A DNA stretch of 64,000 bases from Brachionus manjavacas (taxonomy: Eukaryota; Rotifera; Eurotatoria; Ploima; Brachionidae), in NCBI GenBank assembly GCA_019054805.1, contig JAHQIY010000021.1, forward strand, positions 942,501 through 1,006,500. The letters are read 5' to 3'. How positions within the stretch are numbered: the first letter of the stretch is position 1; each line of letters starts with the position of its first letter. Below, piece after piece: positions 1 through 9,039 of this stretch. Made by a program: the position numbers and the translations under genes. The notes beneath the pieces are model-generated. The model made no database searches, was not told the origin of the DNA, and worked only from the letters and a program-made list of their open reading frames with translations.

Positions 1-8
1 CCTCCTTT
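1..8 (+). rRNA. Probable 3' end of 16S rRNA (partial, cut by window edge)
   Basis: The window opens with CCTCCTTT, the universally conserved anti-Shine-Dalgarno tail of 16S rRNA. The following bases are AT-rich and noncoding and contain a short GC-rich hairpin, as expected of a 16S trailer. Only 8 bases are visible, so this rests on the exact match at the exact edge. Upstream sequence would settle it. Confidence 0.5.
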
Positions 9-35
9 TAAAATGTTTATAGAGTTAAGCATAAA

Positions 36-57
36 GCAGGTTAGTTTACTAGCCTGC
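36..57 (+). other. GC-rich hairpin behind the presumed 16S end
   Basis: A 9-bp stem (36-44 with 49-57, one G-T pair) closes a 4-base loop in otherwise AT-rich sequence. It is not followed by a T run, so a processing or trailer structure is more likely than an intrinsic terminator. A second weaker hairpin (85-90 with 96-101) follows. Confidence 0.35.
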
Positions 58-246
58 GGGCAAAACCTTAAACGTTAATAATAAAGTGTTTTTATAACAC
101 TAAACACACAAAAGTGTATAAAATGCAATTTGCTTATGCAAATATTCTCATTATCTCATTCACGCTAACTTTAATTATTCTTCTTATTCATTTAATTATC
201 ATGTTTATACATTAGTAAATTTATACATTTACATTTTTACAAATTC

Positions 247-280
247 AAACATTAAAACATTAAAACATTCAAACATTAAA
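247..280. repeat. Short AAACATTA-type tandem repeat in a noncoding stretch
   Basis: About four imperfect 8-9 base units related to AAACATTA lie in the 570-base AT-rich gap between the presumed 16S tail and the first gene. A pyrimidine-rich patch with repeated CTTATCTTT follows at about 320-345. I see no gene in 60-631. Confidence 0.4.
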
Positions 281-436
281 AAAACTTCTTTGTTGTTTTT
301 ATTATTTTATTGTTGTTAGTCTTATCTTTCTTATCTTTCTTCTTGTTTTAATCTAATGTATTTAGTTTAAATATACTATAATTTTTTACTTGCCAAATAT
401 AATTATTTCTGTTTTAATATATTATTTATAGCAATA

Positions 437-454
437 TAGTTTTTTATGCTAAAA
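437..454 (+). promoter_or_regulatory. Shared upstream motif TAGTTTTTTATGCTAAAA, copy 1
   Basis: This exact 18-mer occurs three times in the window, each time upstream of a gene for a predicted exported or surface protein: here (178 bases before the DUF2141 gene), at 1082-1099 and at 16507-16524. Its ends (TTTTAG/CTAAAA in the two longer copies) form an inverted repeat, so it could be an operator or an extended promoter element. Confidence 0.4.
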
Positions 455-631
455 TTTGTATATAAAATCAATTTTTTACAATTACTAACTATTAATTAAC
501 TTACAATCAGTTAAACTATTGCTAGTATTTAGATTTTATGCTTTTATGCTTGCTATTTAGTAATTATAAAATGCAATTTAGCTTTATATCTTTTATTAAT
601 TTTAATTTATTGTTTAATTAAGGAGCAAACA

Positions 632-1060
632 ATGAAAAATATATTTGCAAAGATTATCTTTTGTGCAGTGTTAGCCTTAAGCATAACCACAATTAAAGCC
701 AACAACATTAGTGTGTTGGTTACAAATGTTACAGAGCAAAAAGGGGCAATATATTTAGCAGTGTGCAATAAGCAACAATTTACTAATAACACAGATACTA
801 GCCAATGCATAGCAAGGCAAAAACAAGATTTAACAGGACTAACAGAATATACCATAAACTTTAGCAATATACCTTTAGGCGATTGGGCTATTTATGGGTA
901 TATAGACACTAATAATAATGCTAAACTAGATACCAATGCAATTGGTTTACCAAAAGAGAAAGTTATTTTTACAACTAAACTAAAAGGCAGACCGCAATTT
1001 AATGATATTAAGGTTAATATTACTAAAAATAATCAAACTATAACTTTATTGGCGCAATAA
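632..1060 (+). CDS. Secreted DUF2141 family protein
   Basis: 142 residues. A Lys-containing start and hydrophobic stretch (residues 5-22, ending near IKANN) form a cleavable signal peptide, so the product is periplasmic or exported. The body matches the DUF2141 pattern: an early beta strand (ISVLVTNV), a central WAIYGYIDTNNNAKLDTN segment, then GLPKEK and a late GRPQFNDIKVNI strand. The function of DUF2141 is not known; these are small beta-sandwich-like proteins. AAGGAG sits 8 bases before the ATG, a strong ribosome site that supports this start. The gene stands alone, about 190 bases before the giant gene, and shares an upstream 18-base motif with it. Confidence 0.8.
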   Translation: MKNIFAKIIFCAVLALSITTIKANNISVLVTNVTEQKGAIYLAVCNKQQFTNNTDTSQCIARQKQDLTGLTEYTINFSNIPLGDWAIYGYIDTNNNAKLDTNAIGLPKEKVIFTTKLKGRPQFNDIKVNITKNNQTITLLAQ

Positions 1061-1081
1061 ATTAATTATTTAATTAACTTT

Positions 1082-1140
1082 TAGTTTTTTATGCTAAAAA
1101 TATAATAAATATTATATTTTTGTTATATAAAGTGTATAAT
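1082..1140 (+). promoter_or_regulatory. Upstream region of giant gene copy 1: shared motif plus -10 candidate
   Basis: TAGTTTTTTATGCTAAAA (1082-1099) is followed 35 bases later by TATAAT (1135-1140), 112 bases before the start codon. Copy 2 has the same arrangement (16507-16524, TATAAT at 16562-16567) although the surrounding bases differ, which suggests a conserved control element. No convincing -35 box at 16-18 bases is visible. Confidence 0.4.
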
Positions 1141-1252
1141 TTATAATAAAAACTAATTAAATGTTATTAATAAAAAAATATTAATAAAAAAACAAGCAAT
1201 ACAAAATAGCTATATTACATACAAAATAAGTAAAAAAGGTAGATTTTTAAAC

Positions 1253-2302
1253 ATGACAGACACTAATAAAAAAGACAATATCTTAGAAGTAAGCAATCCA
1301 TCTGAGGGGGTAGTGGTTGTATATCCTAAACCGGGGGACGAGATTGTTATTGATATGGAGTTGGGTTCTTTAGAGCGTAAGATAGTGGGAAGGGATTTGG
1401 TTATTACTACGTATTCTGGTGGTAGTATAGTTGTGGCTAACTATGTGGTGTTATTTGCGCAAGATAATGGTTTGGCGGTTAAGGATTCTAGTGGTTTGTA
1501 TTATGGCATAGAAGATATGTTAGAAGAAGGTAGCCGTGCGGGTTTTACAGGAGAGGAGTTACCTAGGGTAATAATAGATAGGGAGTTATCTAGTGCTGGG
1601 GTAAATGATAGTGGCGAGAAGTATTTGCAGAGTTCTAGTTCTAAGTTATTGGAGGATGTGTTTAGTAAAGATTTGTTGGTGGGAAGTGTTGATATAGATA
1701 CGCAGAATCCTGTGGCGGAGTTGAATCCTAATTTGGATCCGTATGAGATTAGGTCGTTATTTTTAAATAACGATAAGAAGTTGGATACGGATGTGGTGTA
1801 TAGTTTTAATGGGTCTACGTTTTTTAATCAAAATCAGTCGTATTTTAAGCCGGTAAAGGTTGGCAGTGGGTCTGTGGAGATAGTGGCGTTGTATGGGGCT
1901 AAAACGGAGGATAATAGTGGTAAGGTAGTTGGTTTAGTGGGTAAGGCTAGTGAACTAATATATAATGGCGGTGGGTTAATAGCAGGGGGTATAGAGGTTG
2001 ATGCTGAGAGGGATTTGTTTGGAGCTGATTATATGTGGGCGGCGCAGGAGATAGATTTAAGTGATAGGGAGGGAGGAGTATTTGTTAATTTATTGAACAA
2101 AGAATTGTTTAGTGATACGTTTGCGGAAAGTAGTGATGATTGGAAGAGTTTAATTAATAGGAAGATATCGTTTAAGTTAACAGGAAGCAATGTAAGAATA
2201 GTGGATATGTTTTTAACTGGATTACCGGAAGGGGTGAAGATAGTTGAGAGTGAGGGGGTTGATGTATTTAGTGGTCTTTGGAGGGGCGTTGTTGCGCCCT
2301 AA
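1253..2302 (+). CDS. Giant protein copy 1, segment 1 (N-terminal module)
   Basis: 349 codons from the true ATG to a premature TAA. The ATG follows AAAAAGGTAGAT, a usable ribosome site. The segment holds the BapA-prefix-like N-terminal strands and a mixed alpha/beta region without RTX motifs. The frame is lost at about 2275-2279, where CTTTGG replaces the GCTGG of copy 2 (one extra base), so the last 10 residues are out of frame. Confidence 0.65.
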   Translation: MTDTNKKDNILEVSNPSEGVVVVYPKPGDEIVIDMELGSLERKIVGRDLVITTYSGGSIVVANYVVLFAQDNGLAVKDSSGLYYGIEDMLEEGSRAGFTGEELPRVIIDRELSSAGVNDSGEKYLQSSSSKLLEDVFSKDLLVGSVDIDTQNPVAELNPNLDPYEIRSLFLNNDKKLDTDVVYSFNGSTFFNQNQSYFKPVKVGSGSVEIVALYGAKTEDNSGKVVGLVGKASELIYNGGGLIAGGIEVDAERDLFGADYMWAAQEIDLSDREGGVFVNLLNKELFSDTFAESSDDWKSLINRKISFKLTGSNVRIVDMFLTGLPEGVKIVESEGVDVFSGLWRGVVAP

Positions 2303-2732
2303 GGGTACGTCTAGCACGTTGGTGGTGGAGTTTGCGTATGAGGAGGGGTTTAATGAGGGGAATGTGGTTGATGCTAATATGGTTATGTCGTTAAATGGGT
2401 ATAACAGTAGAACTAAGACGTTAATACAGGTGGACAATACGTTTAAGTTGCAGTTTAGGGAAGTTAGAAGTGGGGGTGATTTAATAAATTTTAGTGAGGT
2501 GGATGCGTATACGTATTCTACGGCGTTGGATCCTAAGAAGGTTATTACGGGAGAGGGTGGAGATTTTGTGGTATCTGGGCATGGTAGTAATGAGTATGAG
2601 CTTGGAGCTGGGGATGATGTTTTTGTGTCTGGCAAGGCTGTGTCTGTGGTTGATATGGGTAGTGGGGATGATGTTTATTATGCTGGGTTAAGTGGAGATA
2701 TTGTTGATGGGGGAGTGGTAATAATACTATAA
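2244..2732 (+). CDS. Giant protein copy 1, segment 2
   Basis: The genuine frame is joined at about 2277; the first codons of this open segment are a shadow of segment 1. It contains two adjacent RTX-like units (GAGDDVFVSG, GSGDDVYYAG). The frame ends just after a run of five Gs at 2709-2713, a break that copy 2 shares exactly. Confidence 0.5.
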   Translation: MRVRGLMYLVVFGGALLRPKGTSSTLVVEFAYEEGFNEGNVVDANMVMSLNGYNSRTKTLIQVDNTFKLQFREVRSGGDLINFSEVDAYTYSTALDPKKVITGEGGDFVVSGHGSNEYELGAGDDVFVSGKAVSVVDMGSGDDVYYAGLSGDIVDGGVVIIL

Positions 2733-2758
2733 GGATAAAGGGAGATGTAGTAGAGGGA

Positions 2759-5110
2759 GTGGGGGCTAGTGTTGTTAATGGATTGGGGATAGTGGATGTA
2801 TTTAATAATGTAGCAGGCAAGGTGTTGTTTGGTATAGCGTCTGGTTCTGGTTTTGCTAGTAGTGAGGTTAAGTTAGCATTTGAGGGTGGGGTTGAGAATA
2901 GTTTAAAGAATTTTAACAATTTGTATTTATCTGACAAAGTTAATAGTATAGAGGTGGAGAGTACTGTTAGGTTAACATCTGGTGATAATGGTATGTTTAA
3001 CTTGTATGCTAATGATAAGTTAGCAAGTGGAGGGGTTAGTGCTAAGGTGGTTGATTTTAGTGGCAGTTTGAGTAGGGCGTATATAAATATGCAGGAGGGT
3101 TATTTTAGTACGGATAGTGATGTTGGGGTGAGTAGGGTTGGAAGTAAGGTTGCGTTTTGGCATGATAATGTTGGGTTGTCTAATGGTGATGTGTTGGTGA
3201 ATGAGATAAATAGGTTTGTGGGAAGTAAGGACTTTGTAGACGAGGTAGTGGGAAGTGATGATAGGGAGGTATTGGTAGATAAAGAAGTGGGTTCTGTGGG
3301 TAATTATGTATTGGATTATAGTTTACTAAAGAATGCTATAGAGGTGGAGTATGATGCTAGTAGTGGTTATGTTGAGGTTAGGCGTAATGTTAGTGGTGTA
3401 GATTATGCGGATAAGTATGATTTTATATATGGAGTTGGAGCTAAGTTTATAGGAACAGATAGTGTAGATGAGTATAGGGTTAATGATACATTTGGTGCGT
3501 TGGAGATAGATGATAGTGTTGGTAGTGGAGATATAGTTAATTATAGGGGTTTGGGTTCTGGGGTTGTTGCTAATTATGGAGGTAGTTTTGGGGAGTTGTT
3601 GGTTAGTAGGGATGTAGTTGGAGTTGGTAGAGTTGAGGATAGGTTGAAGGGTGTATTGAGTAACAATGTTGTGTTAACAGATTTTGATGATGTTGTTATT
3701 GATACAATGTTAAGGGATGGGATAGATGGATTGGGGGGTAGTAACACATTAGATTTATCTGGTTTTGTGGGTGGTTTAAATGTGGATATAGAGAGTTTAG
3801 ATGTTAGTAGGTTTAACGCTAGTGGTTCTACTGGTGCTGGGGTGGAGTATAGGAATTTTAGTAGTATAGTTTTGGGTAATTCTGTTGATGAGATAAATTT
3901 TACAGCTACTGAGGGGTTAGGGTTGATGCTGGTGGTTCCTAGTAATATATTAAGGGTGGTAGATAGTGCTATAGGGGGGCATGATGCTGATTATGTAAAG
4001 AATATAGAGATAGGAGCTGTTGGTGGTTATGATAGGGTAACTATTAATACAGGTGCTGGAGATGTTGTTAGTGAGTTTAAGGATATATCTGATTATTATT
4101 TAACAAATAATAACGATAGGATAACTATTGATTCGCCGCAAGATTTGAATGGTAAGACTATAGATGCGAGGGGTGGTAGTTTTACTAAGGGTGATTTAGT
4201 GTATGATAAGAGTGTTGATGGAAGTACTGATGGAGATACGTTGAGTATAACAGGTAGTGTGCTTGGTAGTGGTTTGGATTTATTTGGTGGAGAGTTTGGA
4301 GGGTTAACTGGTTTTAACAGTATAGTGTTTGACAATGGTGTTTTTGTAGGTGGTGTGTTAATAAATATGGATGTAAGTGCTAGTGATATAGTGGTTACTA
4401 ATGAGAGTTTTAGGCATATATATGGTAATGAGTTAGTAGCGATTGCAGGTAGTGTTGGTTATACGTTTAACAATGTAATAAATAACAATACGGCTGGGGC
4501 TAACAATTATAGTGATACTGAGTATGAAATTAAAGGTAGGGATACGGTTGTAACTTATGGTGGGGTAGCTGGGCAAGATTTTTATTTTAGGAATTTTAAT
4601 AAGATAGTTGGGGCGGCTACGGCGGATATATTTAGGGTTGAAGCAGATAAGAGTTTTAATGTAAGTATAGATGGGGGTAGTGGTGCTAACGAGTTAATTT
4701 ATGAAGAGAGTACTGACAATTTGTATGTATCGTTTGAGTCTGGTAATGTTAGTGTGTATAAAGATGCTAATAGTATAGATTTTGATGGTAAATTTTATGA
4801 TAGTTATAGTGGGGGATTGGCTAAGATAGTTGGGGGTAGGGGAGACGATTATTTTGCGTTGGATACGTTGAATGTGGTATTTGAGATAGATGGGGGTTTG
4901 GGTAATAACTTTGTATCGTTTGCTAATGTTAATAGTGCGTTTACGTTAAGCAGCGCTATAGATTCGTCTAATTATACTAATATACAGGGTTTTGAGTTAA
5001 CTAAGCAGGATGATGCGTTGAGGGTAGATATTGGTGAGGACTTTTCTTATGATGGTGGTAGAGGGGTAGACCAGATATTATTTAATGTTGATAGTCTTGG
5101 GGTGCTTTAA
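2759..5110 (+). CDS. Giant protein copy 1, segment 3
   Basis: 783 codons; the true frame continues from about 2714, ahead of this GTG. Repeat units include DGGSGANELIY, GGRGDDYFALD and DGGLGNNFVSF. Residues encoded at about 3917-3939 are read in a different frame from the expected one and then corrected by an extra base. The segment ends because TTT became TT at 5097-5098 relative to copy 2. Confidence 0.55.
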   Translation: MGASVVNGLGIVDVFNNVAGKVLFGIASGSGFASSEVKLAFEGGVENSLKNFNNLYLSDKVNSIEVESTVRLTSGDNGMFNLYANDKLASGGVSAKVVDFSGSLSRAYINMQEGYFSTDSDVGVSRVGSKVAFWHDNVGLSNGDVLVNEINRFVGSKDFVDEVVGSDDREVLVDKEVGSVGNYVLDYSLLKNAIEVEYDASSGYVEVRRNVSGVDYADKYDFIYGVGAKFIGTDSVDEYRVNDTFGALEIDDSVGSGDIVNYRGLGSGVVANYGGSFGELLVSRDVVGVGRVEDRLKGVLSNNVVLTDFDDVVIDTMLRDGIDGLGGSNTLDLSGFVGGLNVDIESLDVSRFNASGSTGAGVEYRNFSSIVLGNSVDEINFTATEGLGLMLVVPSNILRVVDSAIGGHDADYVKNIEIGAVGGYDRVTINTGAGDVVSEFKDISDYYLTNNNDRITIDSPQDLNGKTIDARGGSFTKGDLVYDKSVDGSTDGDTLSITGSVLGSGLDLFGGEFGGLTGFNSIVFDNGVFVGGVLINMDVSASDIVVTNESFRHIYGNELVAIAGSVGYTFNNVINNNTAGANNYSDTEYEIKGRDTVVTYGGVAGQDFYFRNFNKIVGAATADIFRVEADKSFNVSIDGGSGANELIYEESTDNLYVSFESGNVSVYKDANSIDFDGKFYDSYSGGLAKIVGGRGDDYFALDTLNVVFEIDGGLGNNFVSFANVNSAFTLSSAIDSSNYTNIQGFELTKQDDALRVDIGEDFSYDGGRGVDQILFNVDSLGVL

Positions 5111-5301
5111 CTTATACAGTTAATGGAGCAGATGCTACTGCTGGGCAGGGTGTACATACAAGGGATTTAAGGAACTTTGAGATTTATGTTGGTAGTAATG
5201 TAGTTAAAACGGATTTTATAATTAATACGTATGATAATAAAAACGATTATGGAGATATTAATACGTTTTTTTATTTAGGTGGTAGAAATGCTAGAAGTGG
5301 A

Positions 5302-6330
5302 ATGTTAGAAAACACGGTTAGTTATGCTGGGGTAAGTGAATCTTTAGAGATGTTTATAGGTGTTGGTACGCAGAGTTATACAGGGGTAGGGGAAGAAGGT
5401 AGTGGAGAGTATATTTTTTCTACTAAGGTAGAAAAGGAGAGTTCTGGTGATGTGGATGCGGTTGATTGGTTTAGTAGGATTAGAGATTATACTTTATCTA
5501 GTGTTAATGACAAGGTAAATATAAATGTATCTAGTTTAGTGGCACCTACAGGGGATATAGCTAGCATAGAAAGTATAGATATGGGGGGTGGTGTAGACAC
5601 GGTAGATTTTAGTAGTTCTAGTGCTAATATTGATATAGATTTTGTAGGAGATACGGTTAATGGGGTATCTGGAGCGTGGAAGTTTAGCAATTGGGAGTTG
5701 TTGGGGTTATCTGGTGGAGATGATAGTATAGTAGTTAGTAGTGAATTACTGGGGGATTCTTTTGATAATGGTGTGTATACAATAAAAGGTGGAGAGGGTT
5801 TTGATAGTGTATCTTTTGCTGGCTTGGTAGCAGGTACGTTTGGGGGTTTAACTTTAGGGGGAAGTGTGGGTATTGTTGTGGATGCTTCTGGGGAGAGCAC
5901 GGTTGACATTTTTTTAAACAATGGAGGCTCTGACAGATTATTAAATGTTGTTGAGTTTGAAGGTTTTGAGGGTAGTAATTTTAATGATATTTTTTATGGA
6001 AAAGCTACAGGTAGTGCTAATTATAGTAAGCCTGCAGGTGAAGGCACTATAGATTATAGTAAAGCTACTGTTGGTTTGGGTATAAATGGTTTTACGTTTA
6101 CAATTAATTTAAATGGTAGTGTTATAAATAAAAATGCTATTAGTAGGTTTACGGATAGGGTTGACAGTAGGTTTAATAAGTTTGTGGGTACAGCTAATGG
6201 TGATACTTTTGTGGTTAATGCGTCAAGAACTGGTAGTATAATTGATATAGATGCAAAAGGTGGATCTAATAAGTTAGTGTTAGGTAATGGTATTACAGCT
6301 AGTGCTAGTAATGGTTTGGCATTGATTTAG
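5302..6330 (+). CDS. Giant protein copy 1, segment 4
   Basis: 342 codons; the true frame starts at about 5098. It carries RTX-like motifs DMGGGVDTVDF, SGGDDSIVV and FNDIFYG. It ends at a lost T at 6322-6323 relative to copy 2, where the frame stays open. Confidence 0.55.
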   Translation: MLENTVSYAGVSESLEMFIGVGTQSYTGVGEEGSGEYIFSTKVEKESSGDVDAVDWFSRIRDYTLSSVNDKVNINVSSLVAPTGDIASIESIDMGGGVDTVDFSSSSANIDIDFVGDTVNGVSGAWKFSNWELLGLSGGDDSIVVSSELLGDSFDNGVYTIKGGEGFDSVSFAGLVAGTFGGLTLGGSVGIVVDASGESTVDIFLNNGGSDRLLNVVEFEGFEGSNFNDIFYGKATGSANYSKPAGEGTIDYSKATVGLGINGFTFTINLNGSVINKNAISRFTDRVDSRFNKFVGTANGDTFVVNASRTGSIIDIDAKGGSNKLVLGNGITASASNGLALI

Positions 6331-6506
6331 TTGCTGGTAGTGTATATAACAATAATGCTAGTACAAGTGTTAATACTACTGGTGTTTTTGCGTTAGAAAA
6401 TTTTGGTACTGAGATAATAAAAATAAAAGGTATAAATACTATTAGTGGTACTACTTTAAATGATATATTTTTAGCTAATGCGGATTTATTTAACACTAGT
6501 GGGGGT

Positions 6507-7559
6507 TTGTTAGACGGGGGAGCTGGGGATGATAAATTGTATTTAGATTCGGCGGGTGGCAGTGATGGTTATTTACTTAACACTGCTAGGTCTAGTATAA
6601 CTTACAAGGGTAGTAGTGAAGCTAGAAAGCCTGTTATTGGGTTAAAGGGTATACAAGAGGTATATTTTGGTGCTGGTAATGATGCGGTAACTATAGGTGC
6701 AGGAAGTGCTATAACAAGTGTAGATGGTGGTGCTGGTAATAACAAGGTAGATTTGTCTAATTTATTGGTGGCAGTAACTGGTAATATTAGTAGTTTAAGT
6801 GTATCTGGTAGTGGATCTATTGCTTTAACTAATTTTGGTAATTATGCGTTAACTGATTACAACGATATAATAGAGATAGATGGTGATTATAAAGCAACGA
6901 GTTTAGATGGTAATAAGGGTGTAAACGAGGTAACATATAACTCTGCTGTAGGTTTAAGTGCAATAAGTTTACAATTAGAGGCTGGTTATAAAGGTACTAT
7001 TACTAGAACTGTTAGTGGGGCTGATAGGGTAGACAATTTAAGAAATTTTAGTGTATATAATATTGAGAGTGGTAGTGATGTAGAGATTGATGTTAGGGCT
7101 TCTGCGGATTATTATAATATAGGTATAGATGTATCTAATGATGTTAGAATTACCTATGCTGATATGCCTGGGGTTAATTTGTATGTAGATTTAAATAATA
7201 TAGTGAATGTATTTAAAAGTAGTAGTACGTCGTTAGAGGGTATAGATAGTTATAAGAGCAATACAGGTGGTGTGTTAAGCAATACTAATTTTACTTTTGT
7301 GAGCAGTTTGGGTAATGATTTATATAATTTAGGATCTTATACGTCTACTGGAGTAAGAACTATAGAGGTTATTGGAGATGTGGCTACGTCTAGTAAAACG
7401 GTGTATGCGTCTGGCTTGGCTACAGGGGGTAATGGGGTAGATTATGTTTTTGGAGCTACTAGTATTAATGTGGCTGGCGGTGTGGCTAGTTATAATATTA
7501 CAGCAGGAGTAAGTAGTAGTATAGGAGTAGTTGGTTTAGTAGGGAAGTTCTGGGGATGA
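6507..7559 (+). CDS. Giant protein copy 1, segment 5
   Basis: 350 codons; the true frame begins near 6324. It has the clearest motif cluster: DGGAGDDKLYLD, FGAGNDAVTIGAG and DGGAGNNKVDLS. It ends because copy 1 has three Gs at 7542-7544 where copy 2 has five. Confidence 0.55.
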   Translation: MLDGGAGDDKLYLDSAGGSDGYLLNTARSSITYKGSSEARKPVIGLKGIQEVYFGAGNDAVTIGAGSAITSVDGGAGNNKVDLSNLLVAVTGNISSLSVSGSGSIALTNFGNYALTDYNDIIEIDGDYKATSLDGNKGVNEVTYNSAVGLSAISLQLEAGYKGTITRTVSGADRVDNLRNFSVYNIESGSDVEIDVRASADYYNIGIDVSNDVRITYADMPGVNLYVDLNNIVNVFKSSSTSLEGIDSYKSNTGGVLSNTNFTFVSSLGNDLYNLGSYTSTGVRTIEVIGDVATSSKTVYASGLATGGNGVDYVFGATSINVAGGVASYNITAGVSSSIGVVGLVGKFWG

Positions 7560-7566
7560 TAATTTT

Positions 7567-8271
7567 GTGTTTGAGGCGGGTTCTTTAGGTAGTATTAGGG
7601 ATGATGGTTTAAAGATAGATGGTTTGGGTTTAAAGATAGATGGTTTGGGGGGAGATGATAGTTTAGACTTTAGTGCAGAGACTGTGGGTGCTGGCGAGAG
7701 TATGGTTGTGGATTTTGTGGAGAACAAGATTAGCTTTGGGTTAACTGCAGGGGATAAAACTATTAATTTGCAAAATGCTATTTATAACATTGCTAGTGTG
7801 CAAGGTGCGGGTGATGTGGAGTTTAAGGGTTTAAATGAGATTAGGCAGTATACTTTAGATGCTAGAGGCATAACTGGTAACACTAAGGTGTCGTATAATG
7901 GAGCAGGGGGTTCTGTGGCCATAAGTGTAAATGCTGGCGGTAATGTAAGTGTTAATAAAGGAACGGTTGTAGATAATTTAACAGGAATTAAGGAGTATGG
8001 GGCAACTAATTTTAATGATACTATAGGTATAGCGGCGGCAAGTTTAGCGGCGTTGGATGCTAGTTTTGATGGAGGGGCTGGAAGTGATACGTTGGATATA
8101 AGCGATTATGATGGTAGTAGTGCATTAACTATTAATTTAAATGCAACGGTTAATGGGGTTGTGTGGGAAGATGGTGGTAACAGATTAAATGTTAAGAATG
8201 TGGAGAACTTGGAGGTATCTGGTAGTAATACTGGAGCAGAGCACGTGGTGTTGGGGTTAGTAATGATATAG
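7567..8271 (+). CDS. Giant protein copy 1, segment 6
   Basis: 234 codons, with a short internal duplication (DGLKIDGLGLKIDGLG) and motifs GLGGDDSLDF and DGGAGSDTLDIS. It ends where a G5 run of copy 2 is G4 here (8253-8256). A second length difference (AAAA here, AA in copy 2) follows at 8295-8298. Confidence 0.55.
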   Translation: MFEAGSLGSIRDDGLKIDGLGLKIDGLGGDDSLDFSAETVGAGESMVVDFVENKISFGLTAGDKTINLQNAIYNIASVQGAGDVEFKGLNEIRQYTLDARGITGNTKVSYNGAGGSVAISVNAGGNVSVNKGTVVDNLTGIKEYGATNFNDTIGIAAASLAALDASFDGGAGSDTLDISDYDGSSALTINLNATVNGVVWEDGGNRLNVKNVENLEVSGSNTGAEHVVLGLVMI

Positions 8272-8374
8272 CTAGCAGTGTAATAACAACGTTTAAAAGG
8301 CTGGTGAAGCTGGGGATAATCAAAATGCTGTATATAGTTATAGTAATGCTGTTGCAGATGCTGCGGTAATAAAT

Positions 8375-9004
8375 GTGTTGTTAGATGGTAGTACGTTGGA
8401 TAGTAATTATACTACGGCGTTGGCGTCGGTGTCTAGTGTGGGTAGGGTTGTTAGCACAACGTTGTATGGGGTTGTGGATTATAGGTTTACCACTGGGTTA
8501 TTGGATAAATTAAATGTAAGAATAACGGATTTTGATTTAGATAATTATAATGCGTCTTATAATTTTAATGCAGGTACGGCTAACGGGGTTAACAATACGT
8601 TAAGTTTAAGTGGGGTATTAAATGTAAATGAGGTTAATTTTGCTACAGCAGGTGGATTAAGTAGATTAGGTTTTGTAAATGGTGGAACTACCAGAGAGTT
8701 TAGTAATTTTAATAATTTAGAATTTAGTGCTAATTATAGGGGTATAACTAACTTTACGGTGGGAGATTACACAAGGTTAAATTTAGATTTAGCTAATTTA
8801 AGCCGAGCCAATAAAATAACGTTAAATACGGGTGCGTTAATAGTAGCTAATAATTTAGCTGGTAATAATACGGTAACGTATAATAATGGGGCGTTAAGAT
8901 ATACCGAAGGGGCTAATAGTATAGATGTATTGTTGGCAAATGGTAGTGGTAGTGGAAGTTTAACGGCGTCTAGCACGTTTTTAAATATAGCTACAGCAGG
9001 CTGA
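8375..9004 (+). CDS. Giant protein copy 1, segment 7
   Basis: 209 codons of Asn/Ser/Thr/Leu-rich beta-strand-like sequence without clear RTX motifs. It ends at 9001-9004, where CTGAC replaces GGCAAC of copy 2, a net loss of one base. Confidence 0.5.
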   Translation: MLLDGSTLDSNYTTALASVSSVGRVVSTTLYGVVDYRFTTGLLDKLNVRITDFDLDNYNASYNFNAGTANGVNNTLSLSGVLNVNEVNFATAGGLSRLGFVNGGTTREFSNFNNLEFSANYRGITNFTVGDYTRLNLDLANLSRANKITLNTGALIVANNLAGNNTVTYNNGALRYTEGANSIDVLLANGSGSGSLTASSTFLNIATAG

Positions 9005-9039
9005 CTTATGCGGTAGAAGGTAACAAGCCTGTAAATGAT

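Noticed and set aside
36..57. Intrinsic terminator behind 16S
   Set aside because: The stem is good but no T run follows on the + strand; a processing or trailer hairpin is more likely.
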